A stretch of 8,461 nucleotides of DNA from DATJUF01 sp035524095 (GCA_035524095.1 DATKPK010000069.1:1-8461), one strand, 5' to 3'; positions 1-7,103 are shown, counted from the first letter of the stretch. Numbers and translations: made by a program. Notes: generated by a model from the letters alone, not told the origin.

Positions 1-450
1 GTCAAGTGAACGTGCTGCCTCTTCCCCACCGATGTGGTCAGGACCTGCGGCCGCGTCGAGCTTGCGTTCCCACAATGGAAGATCCGGCGTGGTCACCTTC
101 ACCGCCACCACCGCACGGTCATCCGTCCGCTGCATCTCCCCGACCTCGTAATGAGTATTGTGCAGGACCGCCCGAAACCACAACGGACTAGTGTCAGGGG
201 CCATCGGGATTGCCGTCAGGAACTCGCTCAGGTCGCGATCTTTCTTGTCCTGCTCGGACAGCATTCCGTAGCACGCAGCGTAATTGAACTGTTGCAGGTA
301 ATCGAGATAGCGCTGCGCCGTTCCCCGCGGTGAATTACGGCTGCATCCGCTGAGCGCCATCAGACCGGCCAGGACGAACACGATGAGCCTCGCATGAGGG
401 AACGCGTTTCTCCCACCAACCCGAGATTTCAGCAACTCCCGCCGATCCAT
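1..450 (-). CDS. Putative lipoprotein, 5' part only (3' end beyond left edge)
   Basis: The reverse strand is open for exactly 150 codons from an ATG at 450 down to base 1 with no stop, so the gene continues outside the window. Residues 1-20 are basic (MDRRELLKSR...), residues 21-32 are hydrophobic (LIVFVLAGLM), and a lipobox L-S-G-C follows with the lipid-modifiable Cys at residue 36. This predicts export by Sec and lipid anchoring. Residues 42-66 (GTAQRYLDYLQQFNYAACY then GMLSEQD) read like the first helices of small NTF2-like or DUF4878-type lipoproteins, in which a helix is followed by a 'gets used up, state of residue' helix and then beta strands (FRAVLHNTHYEVGEM, AVVAVKVTTPD). That fold assignment is inference. 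An in-frame TGA lies 14 codons upstream of the ATG; a GTG two codons upstream is the only other start. No good ribosome binding site is seen. The gene begins 97 bases after the VWA gene, on the same strand and without an evident terminator between them. Function unknown. Confidence 0.72.
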   Translation of the reverse strand, partial: MDRRELLKSRVGGRNAFPHARLIVFVLAGLMALSGCSRNSPRGTAQRYLDYLQQFNYAACYGMLSEQDKKDRDLSEFLTAIPMAPDTSPLWFRAVLHNTHYEVGEMQRTDDRAVVAVKVTTPDLPLWERKLDAAAGPDHIGGEEAARSLD

Positions 451-547
451 TAACACCGTGAGCGTGATGCGGCGCGCGCGGCGCCCAGATCAAGCGGCTT
501 GCTCGAATCCGATCGGCTATTCATTCAGCTGCGATTTGTTTCGTGAC

Positions 548-2140
548 TTAGATTTTCTTTCGTTTCTTCGACAGGTAATCGACCAGCATATATTCCCCGA
601 GATGGTCCGGCCGGGTATAGAGCGCGCGTCCGCGATTGATTTGGGTCATCTTCTCCACGAAGGCGCGCAGGCTCGGCGAGTCGTCGAGCATGAAGGTATT
701 GATCGTTACCCCTTTGCGGGTAACGCGCTCGACTTCCTTCAAGGTCTCCTGCGCGGCCCTTAAGCTGATTCCGCCGAAGGAAAGCGGCCATTCACAATAA
801 AGCCGCTTGTTCAGGAAGTACGCCGTCGGCTGTCCATCGGTGATTACAATGACATGCTGATTGCGCGATGGATGACGGCCCAGCAGATCGGACGCGAGTC
901 TTAGTCCGTCCTGCAGATTCGTGAACGGGTCCCCCATGTTCCATGAGGCTTCCGGCAAGTCCTTCAGTTTGAGTTCCACCGCGCGCGTGTAAAATCCCAC
1001 GATGGCGAAGTAATCGCGCGGGAACTTCGTGCGGATCAGAGTCTCCAGCGCCAGCGCGACTTTCTTGGCGGCGGCGAACCGGCCTTCCCAGCTCATCGAC
1101 CACGACATGTCTAGGCACAATACCGTCGACGACGAGCTGCCGTAATCGTTTTCGTAGATCTCGAAATCGCCTGGTTCAAGCGCGAGCGGTACGCCCGCCT
1201 TTCGCGTCAGCGCATGTTTAAGTGTCGCCACCAGATTCAGATTCAGCGGGTCCCCGAACTGATACGGCCGCGTCTCTTCCGGGCGCATCTCGGTGATTCC
1301 GCGATGGTCTGTGACGTGGCTGCCGGAACGGTCGCGCAACAACCCCTGATAGATATCGCGCAGCGCAAGCTGGCCGATCCGGCGCACGCCCTTGGGCGAT
1401 AACTGCATATTCTCGCCCTTCTGCATCATGTAGCCGGATTGCTCCAGCATCATCATCACTTGCCGCAGATTCTGGAAATCTTGCAACGCCTGCTGCCCGA
1501 GCAGTTCCTTGAGATCCTCCATCGAGACGGTCTCGAAGTTCCCCGACATCAGGTCCTGTTCGAGCTGGCGCATCCGCTCCATTTCGCGCATCAAGTCGAG
1601 CGCCTGGTCATAGTCGAGGCTCTTCGGCCCGTGGAACATGTGGTTATAGCGGTCGCGGAAATTCTCGAGGTCGCGGATATTCTCGTATTCCTCCAGTAGC
1701 GCATCGAAGTCAGCCTGCGCCTGCGCGTCCTCGAACTGATAGCTCTCCAGTTTGCGCAATGCCTCAGACAGCTTGCGCGGCATGCGCTGGAGCTGCCGCT
1801 CTTTCTCTTCGACCCCTTCTTTTTGCCCCTGCAACTCCTGGAGTCTCTGCCGTTCCTTGTTCAGGATCTCGTCGAGCTTCTGCTCGATCGCCGAAAGCGC
1901 GCTTTTCAGATTGAAGTCGCGGTAGCGCTGGCGCATCTCCTGGCGCAATTGCTCAAGGAACTCTTCGAGCCCAGTCACCTTTACGCCGTCGAAGTCCATC
2001 CCTTGGCGCATCATCCAATCCATCGCCTGGCGTACGTCGTCGGTGAAGGATAGATATTCGGCGAGCTTCTCGAACACCTTGCCGGCGTCGAGCTTGAGCT
2101 GCTGCGTACCGTCCCATTGCGTATAGCGCGTTATAGGCAT
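548..2140 (-). CDS. VWA-domain protein, partner of the upstream chelatase-like ATPase
   Basis: The 530-residue product has two parts. Residues 1-330 are mostly helical, charged and rich in Gln, Glu, Met and Leu; about 60-130 (EEFLEQLRQEMRQRY onward) has coiled-coil character. Residues 337-525 form a von Willebrand A domain with a full metal-ion-dependent adhesion site: D344-x-S346-x-S348 (LDMSWSMS), T407 (DPFTNLQDG) and D435 (VITDGQPT). There is no signal peptide or membrane segment, so it should be cytoplasmic. VWA proteins of this layout pair with MoxR/ChlI-like AAA+ ATPases, where the MIDAS domain bridges the ATPase ring to a substrate protein, as ChlD/BchD does in magnesium chelatase. The ATPase gene lies 43 bases upstream on the same strand, supporting a joint complex. 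Architecture resembles the actinobacterial pair of the Rv0958/Rv0959 kind (from memory, unverified). The ATG at 2140 is supported by a GAGGA element. The C-terminus is strongly basic (KKRKKI). Substrate unknown; not a true ChlD, since it has no AAA+ domain of its own. Confidence 0.9.
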   Translation of the reverse strand: MPITRYTQWDGTQQLKLDAGKVFEKLAEYLSFTDDVRQAMDWMMRQGMDFDGVKVTGLEEFLEQLRQEMRQRYRDFNLKSALSAIEQKLDEILNKERQRLQELQGQKEGVEEKERQLQRMPRKLSEALRKLESYQFEDAQAQADFDALLEEYENIRDLENFRDRYNHMFHGPKSLDYDQALDLMREMERMRQLEQDLMSGNFETVSMEDLKELLGQQALQDFQNLRQVMMMLEQSGYMMQKGENMQLSPKGVRRIGQLALRDIYQGLLRDRSGSHVTDHRGITEMRPEETRPYQFGDPLNLNLVATLKHALTRKAGVPLALEPGDFEIYENDYGSSSSTVLCLDMSWSMSWEGRFAAAKKVALALETLIRTKFPRDYFAIVGFYTRAVELKLKDLPEASWNMGDPFTNLQDGLRLASDLLGRHPSRNQHVIVITDGQPTAYFLNKRLYCEWPLSFGGISLRAAQETLKEVERVTRKGVTINTFMLDDSPSLRAFVEKMTQINRGRALYTRPDHLGEYMLVDYLSKKRKKI

Positions 2141-2148
2141 CGGGATAT

Positions 2149-2153
2149 TCCTC
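2149..2153 (-). promoter_or_regulatory. Ribosome binding site of the VWA gene
   Basis: On the minus strand GAGGA sits 8 bases upstream of the ATG at 2140. It is the clearest Shine-Dalgarno element in the window and decides the start of the VWA gene. Confidence 0.6.
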
Positions 2154-2175
2154 GGGAAGCCGCCTCCGCTCCGTC

Positions 2176-2192
2176 CACGCCCTTCAGGCGTG
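2176..2192 (-). other. Perfect 6-bp inverted repeat over the ATPase stop codon
   Basis: CACGCC at 2176-2181 and GGCGTG at 2187-2192 are exact reverse complements separated by 5 bases. On the minus strand the TGA of the ATPase gene (2184-2186) falls in the loop. No run of T follows, so it is not an intrinsic terminator. It could be an RNA hairpin affecting message stability or ribosome passage at the ATPase/VWA junction, or chance in GC-rich DNA. Confidence 0.4.
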
Positions 2193-3593
2193 ATAAGCGA
2201 AGCGCCCGCCCTGCCGATCCTTGTTGAGCTTCTGATGGAGATGCAGGCCCTCGAAAATCAACTCGCTGGCCGTCGCCATCAAACCCGGCGACTCAAACAC
2301 CCCAAGCTGCTCGACCACCTCGCGCAGTCCCGGTACCTCGCGCAGCGCGTCCATATATTCTGACGACGGCGCAGTGTCCGACACCTCGACTCCCCACCCC
2401 TCGTCGAAGTAAGTAACCACTGGTTTCAGGTCTTCGAGCTTCAAAACGCGATCGAAAACCTTCAACACCGACCGATTGATCAGCCGCTCGATCAGGTCGT
2501 CTTCCTTCTTATCTTCACCGGCATACTCAAGTTCGAGCTTGCCAGCCGTTGAGGCGTAGAGCGAATGCAGGTCGGAGATCCGCGGCACAATCTCGTTCTC
2601 GCCGGTGCGAACCGCCCGCTTTTCAGCGTTGGCTATCGCCGATTCAAGATTGTTTATCGTTACCCGCACCGAGACGCCCGACGACTGATTAATCTCGTTG
2701 GAAGCCCGCGCCTCAAACGTGATCTGCGCAAGAATATCTTTCATGAATTGCGGGATCCGTACCGGCGTGTCCGCCCGCAGCGGATAGCTGCATTCCTGCT
2801 CCATGATCGCAACTTCATGCTCAAGTGTCTTCGGATAATGCGTTCTGATTTGGATATCGAAGCGGTCCTTCAGCGGCGTGATAATCCGCCCGCGCGACGT
2901 GTAATCCTCTGGATTTGCGCTGGCGACGAACACCACGTCTACTGGCAGGCGGATTTTATAACCCTTGATCTGGACATCTTTCTCCTCCATCAGGTTGAAC
3001 AACCCGACCTGCACTTTTTCCGTCAGGTCCGGCAGTTCATTGATCGCGAAGATGCCGCGATTGGTGCGCGGAATCAGCCCGTAATGAATCGTCTCGGTAT
3101 CGGCCAGGTAGCGGCCCTCGGCGACCTTAATCGGATCGATTTCACCAATCAGGTCGGCCACCGAAACGTCGGGCGTCGCCAGCTTCTCGGCATAGCGATG
3201 CTCCCGGCCAATCCACACGATCGGTGTCGCGTCACCTTGTTCAGCCACTAGCGCGATACAGCGCTGGCAGATCGGCGCGTACGGGTCGTCGTTAATCTCG
3301 CAACCTTTGATTGCCGCAGTTTGCTCGTCGAGCAATAGCGCGAGCGATCGGATAAGCCGTGACTTCGCCTGCCCGCGCTCACCCAGCAAAATCATATGAT
3401 GACCCGCGAGCACGCCGTTCTCGATCTCCGGCAACACCGTGTCGTCATAGCCGATGATCCCTGGCAGGACGCGCTCCTTGCGCCGCAACCGGTCGAGCAG
3501 ATTATCGCGCATCTCGATTCGCACCGGCTTCGGCCGATAGCCAGCGCGCTTCAATTCTCCGAGAGTATTTAACTTGAGCAGACTCTGATCCAT
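2184..3593 (-). CDS. Magnesium-chelatase/MoxR-like AAA+ ATPase
   Basis: The 469-residue product is an AAA+ ATPase of the helix-2-insert clade (ChlI/BchI, MoxR, RavA). Visible motifs: Walker A GERGQAKS at 71-78; a Walker-B-like segment GIFAINELPDL at 180-190 in which Asn replaces the usual Asp before the catalytic Glu; the conserved segment VQVGLFNLMEEKDVQIKGY just after it; sensor 1 Asn in VFVASANPED at about 227; and the arginine-finger region TPLKDRFD near 239-246. An insert at 98-112 carries C98, C109 and C112 (PICQRC), a possible metal site. Residues 270-469 hold the helical lid and a family-specific extension. It is about 100 residues longer than a typical BchI or MoxR. The VWA gene follows after 43 bases, so the pair probably forms an ATP-driven remodelling or metal-insertion complex in the cytoplasm. 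No ChlH/CobN-like large subunit is present, so calling it a true magnesium chelatase would be over-annotation. ATG at 3593 chosen; its ribosome binding site is weak. Confidence 0.92.
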   Translation of the reverse strand: MDQSLLKLNTLGELKRAGYRPKPVRIEMRDNLLDRLRRKERVLPGIIGYDDTVLPEIENGVLAGHHMILLGERGQAKSRLIRSLALLLDEQTAAIKGCEINDDPYAPICQRCIALVAEQGDATPIVWIGREHRYAEKLATPDVSVADLIGEIDPIKVAEGRYLADTETIHYGLIPRTNRGIFAINELPDLTEKVQVGLFNLMEEKDVQIKGYKIRLPVDVVFVASANPEDYTSRGRIITPLKDRFDIQIRTHYPKTLEHEVAIMEQECSYPLRADTPVRIPQFMKDILAQITFEARASNEINQSSGVSVRVTINNLESAIANAEKRAVRTGENEIVPRISDLHSLYASTAGKLELEYAGEDKKEDDLIERLINRSVLKVFDRVLKLEDLKPVVTYFDEGWGVEVSDTAPSSEYMDALREVPGLREVVEQLGVFESPGLMATASELIFEGLHLHQKLNKDRQGGRFAYHA

Positions 3594-3623
3594 GTGCTGA
3601 CGCCGAAGCGAATGCCTGCCGCG

Positions 3624-4121
3624 TCAGACGGCGGCGGGATCGATCGCTTTGAAAAGCGGCTCGAGCAGCGCGTAGGTTTCGGCCAACGGCTGTGAGAGCA
3701 CGCGGGTTGAGACTAGCACCGTCATGAAATTCGTATCGCCTTCCCACCGCGGCACCAGATGCCAATGCATATGGTCGGCGAAACTGGCCCCCGCAGCCCG
3801 GCCCAGATTTGCCCCTACATTAATCCCGGAAGGCTTATAGGCTTCTCGCAAATTAGCCACGCTGGCTGCAATCAGGTCCGCGACGGTATTCCGCTCCTCG
3901 CGATCCAGCAACTCCGGCGAAGCTGCATGCGCTCGGGGCGCTACCATCAGATGGCCACTGCTGTACGGATAACGGTTGAGCATCACCACTGCGCGCTGCC
4001 CCGCATAAAGAACGAGCCGCTCACGCATGCCTCTTGCTCCGAGCCGTCCGAAACAGAAGATGCAGCGCTTTGATCGTTTACCGGCAGTAGTCAAATAGGC
4101 TGAACGCCACGGCGCCCACAT
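3624..4121 (-). CDS. HIT-family nucleotide hydrolase/transferase
   Basis: With the ATG at 4121 the product has 165 residues. It opens with MWAPWRSAYL, the W-A-P-W-R start typical of the HIT subgroup that includes bacterial Ap4A phosphorylase-like proteins. Further marks: CIFC at residues 20-23 (zinc-type Cys pair), MLNRYPYSSGHLMV at about 47-60, the GxNxG-like NVGANLGRAAG segment, and the histidine triad HMHWHLV with H117, H119 and H121, whose middle His is the nucleotidyl-accepting residue in the family. The C-terminal PRW is also typical. Such proteins cleave or transfer from nucleoside phosphates such as dinucleoside polyphosphates; the exact substrate cannot be read here. The frame stays open to 4241, but that would overlap ihfB by about 100 bases. 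A TTG at 4130 gives MERMWAPWR and is a realistic alternative start. It lies 22 bases after ihfB and 30 before the ATPase gene, so it is probably in the same operon. Confidence 0.9.
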   Translation of the reverse strand: MWAPWRSAYLTTAGKRSKRCIFCFGRLGARGMRERLVLYAGQRAVVMLNRYPYSSGHLMVAPRAHAASPELLDREERNTVADLIAASVANLREAYKPSGINVGANLGRAAGASFADHMHWHLVPRWEGDTNFMTVLVSTRVLSQPLAETYALLEPLFKAIDPAAV

Positions 4122-4143
4122 CCGCTCCAAGCCGCCGGCAGGA

Positions 4144-4455
4144 TCAGGTTGAAGAGGGCTTGCGCCCGGATTCCGCCGCGCCATTGACTTCCACTTTGAG
4201 CTCTTTCCCTGCGCGGAAAAACGGAATTCGCTTCGCTTCAACCTCGACCACTTCGCCCGTCTTGGGATTGCGGCCCTGGCGCGCCTTCCGGCCCTTCACC
4301 CCAAAACTGCCAAATCCGCGGATTTCGATGCGACGGCCTTTTTCGAGTACACCGGTCATCGCCTCGAACATCGCGTTGACCACGGTCTCTGCCTGCCGTG
4401 AAGTGAATCCTTCCCGGCGCGCCATCAGTTCATCGATAATTCCGCGCTTGGTCAT
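4144..4455 (-). CDS. ihfB: Integration host factor, beta-type subunit
   Basis: The 103-residue product belongs to the HU/IHF family. Residues 1-40 are the dimerising helices (TKRGIIDELMARREGFTSRQAE...). Residues 42-51 (RIEIRGFGSF) start the family signature and are closer to IHF beta than to HU. The beta arm carries R62-N63-P64-K-T-G, with the proline that intercalates at DNA kinks. FFRAGKELK at 79-87 ends the core, and residues 92-103 are a short non-conserved polar tail. As IHF it would bend DNA in transcription, recombination and replication, normally as a heterodimer with an alpha subunit encoded elsewhere; a homodimer is possible. It starts 27 bases after the rpsA stop, the same order as rpsA-ihfB in E. 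coli, which supports the name. The ATG at 4455 is the natural start, with only a weak GC-rich purine stretch before it. Confidence 0.92.
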   Translation of the reverse strand: MTKRGIIDELMARREGFTSRQAETVVNAMFEAMTGVLEKGRRIEIRGFGSFGVKGRKARQGRNPKTGEVVEVEAKRIPFFRAGKELKVEVNGAAESGRKPSST

Positions 4456-4482
4456 GCTACCGCAGGCCGATGACGCCGCAGC

Positions 4483-6231
4483 TTAGCGATCGCGCCGGGC
4501 ACCTCGCGAGGCGCGCTTCTCGCCACTGTCTTCACGATCCAGCCGCAGCTCCTCGTTGAGAATATCTTCGAGCGAAAAACGCTGTGCTTCGTGCTCGCGC
4601 TTGAGATACGCCTGCATCTCCTCGCGCTCCTCATGCGCCCGCAGGGTTTTCACCGAAAGCCCGATCCGCCGCTCCTTGCTGTCGACCTGAACCACCAGCG
4701 CTTCGACCTCGTCGCCGACCTTATATAACGACGACGGCTTGTCGACCCGCTCATTGCTGAGCTGCGAAATGTGAATCAGCCCCTCGATACCCTCTTCGAG
4801 TTCAACAAATACCCCGAAGTCTGCCACCGAACTGACCTTGCCAGTGATTCGGCTGTTGAGCGGGTAGCGCTGAGCGACGGTGTCCCATGGATCCGTGCCG
4901 AGTTGTTTGATTCCAAGGCTGACGCGCTCATGCTCGATTTCGATTCCGAGCACCATTGCTTCAACCTCGTCGCCCTTCTTGAACAGTTCCGACGGATGAC
5001 GCACCTTTCGCGTCCACGACAGATCGGAAATATGTACGAGGCCGTCAATTCCCGCCTCGATTTCAACGAACACGCCGAAGTCGGTGATCGATTTCACCCG
5101 GCCCTTGATCGTGCTGCCCACCGGATGAATCTCCGCCAGCGCCTCCCAAGGATTCGGCTCGGTCTGCTTCAGGCCCAGCGAAATCCGCCGATTTGCCTCA
5201 TCGACCCCGAGCACCTGCACATCCACCGTATCGCCGACATTTACCAGCTTCGACGGATGGACCGCGCGCTTGCTCCACGTCATCTCGGAAACGTGAATCA
5301 GCCCTTCGATGCCCTTTTCAAGCTCGACAAAGGCGCCGTAGTCCGTGACGCTGACGACCTTCCCTTGGAAACGTGCCCCGGGGGGGTAACTCTCGGCGGC
5401 CTTGGTCCAAGGATCGGGCATAATTTGCTTCATGCCGAGTGAGACCCGCTCGCGTGAGGGGTCGTACTTCAGCACGACGACCTTCACCTTGTCGCCAACC
5501 TTCAGCACTTCCGACGGATGCTGCAAGCGGCCCCACGCCATGTCTGTGATATGGAGCAGGCCGTCTATTCCGCCCAGGTCAACGAATGCGCCGTAGTCGG
5601 TAATATTCTTGACGGTGCCTTCGAGGATCACGCCTTCTTCGAGCACCTTGAGCGTCTGCTCTTTGAGCGAAAAACGCTCGCGCTCGATCACACTTCGGCG
5701 TGAAACCACAACATTGCCGCGCGCCCGATTGAACTTCAGGATTTGAAAACGGCCGCGCTGGCCGACGTAACGATCAAGATTACGCGCCGGCCGCAAATCG
5801 ACGTGTGACCCGGGCAGGAAGGCCGGCACACCGATATCAACCTGCAGCCCGCCTTTGACCTTGCCGAGGATTACGCCCTCGACCGGAGTTTCGTTTTGGA
5901 ACGCACGCTCGAGTTCACGCCAGACTTTGAACTTCTCAGCCTTGGCGTGCGACAGCATCACCGTGCCATTTTCGGTTTCGGTGCCCTCGAAATAGACGTC
6001 AACCTCGTCGCCTTCCTTGATCCCGACGTTACCATCGTGATCAAGGAACTCGGCGAGCGGCACCTGGCCTTCGCACTTGTAATTGATATCGATTATGACG
6101 TTGTCGCGAGTGATCAGGAGAACCGTGCCGGTAAGTACATCGCCTGACCGCGGTGCGTGCAGGCTCTGTTCCATCAACGACTCGAAATCATTCGTTCCTC
6201 CGTTCGTCTGTTCGGACAAATCTTTCTCCAT
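4483..6231 (-). CDS. rpsA: 30S ribosomal protein S1
   Basis: The 582-residue product is a full-length six-domain S1, slightly longer than the 557 residues of E. coli. S1 (OB-fold) repeats lie at about 30-97, 115-181, 200-268, 286-355, 373-442 and 459-528. Repeats 3-6 carry the well-conserved RNA-binding pattern (DYGAFVDL, DYGAFVEL, DFGVFVEI, DFGVFVEL, each followed by G-I-D/E-G-L-x-H). The first two are divergent, as expected for the ribosome-docking domains. The tail 530-582 is highly charged, ending SRGARRDR. S1 holds mRNA on the 30S subunit and helps initiation on structured or weakly Shine-Dalgarno messages, relevant here because several genes in this window have poor ribosome binding sites. 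The ATG at 6231 follows an AAAGG element 11 bases upstream. A 75-base leader separates it from cmk, and S1 is known to repress its own message in E. coli. The order cmk-rpsA-ihfB matches the classic cluster. Confidence 0.98.
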   Translation of the reverse strand: MEKDLSEQTNGGTNDFESLMEQSLHAPRSGDVLTGTVLLITRDNVIIDINYKCEGQVPLAEFLDHDGNVGIKEGDEVDVYFEGTETENGTVMLSHAKAEKFKVWRELERAFQNETPVEGVILGKVKGGLQVDIGVPAFLPGSHVDLRPARNLDRYVGQRGRFQILKFNRARGNVVVSRRSVIERERFSLKEQTLKVLEEGVILEGTVKNITDYGAFVDLGGIDGLLHITDMAWGRLQHPSEVLKVGDKVKVVVLKYDPSRERVSLGMKQIMPDPWTKAAESYPPGARFQGKVVSVTDYGAFVELEKGIEGLIHVSEMTWSKRAVHPSKLVNVGDTVDVQVLGVDEANRRISLGLKQTEPNPWEALAEIHPVGSTIKGRVKSITDFGVFVEIEAGIDGLVHISDLSWTRKVRHPSELFKKGDEVEAMVLGIEIEHERVSLGIKQLGTDPWDTVAQRYPLNSRITGKVSSVADFGVFVELEEGIEGLIHISQLSNERVDKPSSLYKVGDEVEALVVQVDSKERRIGLSVKTLRAHEEREEMQAYLKREHEAQRFSLEDILNEELRLDREDSGEKRASRGARRDR

Positions 6232-6306
6232 TTATTGTGGGACCTTTTTCAGGACATCGAGGCTACTGCAATCCATACAAGGCTGCTTCGCGCGTTTCAA
6301 GAGCTA

Positions 6307-7008
6307 CTAAGCGTCGCCTCCAGCAAGGACGCAGGCTTTCAGCCGCGCGACTACTTCGGCCACGCTGTCATTCGTCGAATCGATTACGATGGCATCATCC
6401 GCTGGTTTCAGCGGTGCCAGCTCTCGCTCCTGATCGCGCCGGTCGCGAGCCTCAAGCTGCGCGCAAACCTCGTCTAAGGTCGTTGACACTCCTTTTTGAA
6501 TCAATTCTTTATAGCGCCGTTCGGCGCGTGTGCGTAGATCCGCATTGAGGAAGAACTTGAACTCGGCATCGGGGAAAATAACTGTGCCGATATCGCGCCC
6601 TTCCATGACAATAGCACCCTTGGAGCCCGCCGTCTGCTGCAATTCGCGCATATACACACGTACGATCGCCATCGCCGACAGCCGCGATGCGCGATCGCCC
6701 ACGACGGGATCGCTTAAGTGCGCTGCGACGTCCTCGCCGTTGAGCAGCACGCGGTCCTGTTCAAGGCGGAGCGTAATTGAATCCAGTAATGGTTCCAGCC
6801 GAGCCGCAGCATCCGGCGCGTCGGGGTCGATTCCACCACGGCCCGCAGCCAGAGCCACCGCACGATACATTGCGCCGGTATTCAGATAGGTGAAGCCTAG
6901 CTCTCGGGCAAGCTCCCGCGCGACGGTCGATTTGCCGGCCCCCGTTGGGCCGTCAATCGCCACGATCGGCTGGCGGCCTGAGACTTTCGCTTCGGTGAAT
7001 TTGCTCAA
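6307..7008 (-). CDS. cmk: Cytidylate kinase (TTG start)
   Basis: The 233-residue product phosphorylates CMP and dCMP with ATP, feeding pyrimidine nucleotide pools in the cytoplasm. It shows the P-loop IDGPTGAGKST at 18-28, the CMP-binding YLNTGAMYRAVAL at 41-53, the CMP-specific insert at about 60-110 with SDPVVGDRASRLSA, the signature MEGRDIGTVIFPDA at 135-148, the lid Arg/Asp cluster RDRRDQER at 188-195 and the C-terminal DSTNDS at 210-215. Length is normal for the family. There is no ATG at the N-terminus: the frame is closed by a TAG 10 codons above the TTG at 7008, and the next candidate is a GTG at 6963, which would cut into the first beta strand (IVAIDG). TTG at 7008 is therefore chosen although no Shine-Dalgarno is evident. 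The gene lies 185 bases after tyrA and 75 before rpsA. Confidence 0.96.
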   Translation of the reverse strand: MSKFTEAKVSGRQPIVAIDGPTGAGKSTVARELARELGFTYLNTGAMYRAVALAAGRGGIDPDAPDAAARLEPLLDSITLRLEQDRVLLNGEDVAAHLSDPVVGDRASRLSAMAIVRVYMRELQQTAGSKGAIVMEGRDIGTVIFPDAEFKFFLNADLRTRAERRYKELIQKGVSTTLDEVCAQLEARDRRDQERELAPLKPADDAIVIDSTNDSVAEVVARLKACVLAGGDA

Positions 7009-7073
7009 AATCGGTTGGGAAGGCGCTCTGCTCTACGAGAAGCTAACCATGCTCACCGCTTATTGCAGCGGCT

Positions 7074-7103
7074 CGATCGAATCTAAACGATCGCTCAACG
7101 ATC
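7074..7103. repeat. Clustered CGATCG palindromes in the tyrA-cmk spacer
   Basis: The 30 bases hold CGATCG at 7074-7079, a second CGATCG at 7088-7093 (14 bases on) and a partial copy, CGATC, at 7099-7103. The last two also form an inverted repeat GATCG-CTCAA-CGATC. It lies 66 to 95 bases upstream of the cmk start, a fair place for an operator or a leader hairpin. Function is unproven, and GATC-rich words are common in such genomes. Confidence 0.3.

Noticed and set aside
471..485. GGCGC-GCGCG-GCGCC inverted repeat between the VWA and lipoprotein genes as a terminator
   Set aside because: Short stem in a GC-only tract with no T run on either side; likely base composition.
2565..3251. Plus-strand open frame of 228 codons opposite the AAA+ ATPase gene
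   Set aside because: It lies wholly within a gene with complete family motifs, its product has no recognisable domain, and antisense open frames are expected in GC-rich DNA.
2184..3593. Naming the ATPase as true magnesium chelatase subunit I (bchI/chlI)
   Set aside because: It has about 100 extra residues and a different Walker B, its partner lacks an AAA+ domain, and no other tetrapyrrole gene is in the window.
4122..4241. Upstream extension of the HIT gene by 40 codons
   Set aside because: It would overlap ihfB by about 100 bases, while the family's conserved W-A-P-W-R start fits the ATG at 4121 or the TTG at 4130.
4771..5442. Plus-strand open frame of 223 codons opposite rpsA
   Set aside because: Complete shadow of the S1 repeats; its apparent internal repetition only mirrors the repeated S1 domains.
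6264..6298. TTGAAA and TATGGA, 17 bases apart, on the minus strand between cmk and rpsA as an rpsA promoter
   Set aside because: The -35-like word is good but the -10-like word matches only three of six consensus positions, so it is not reported as a feature.
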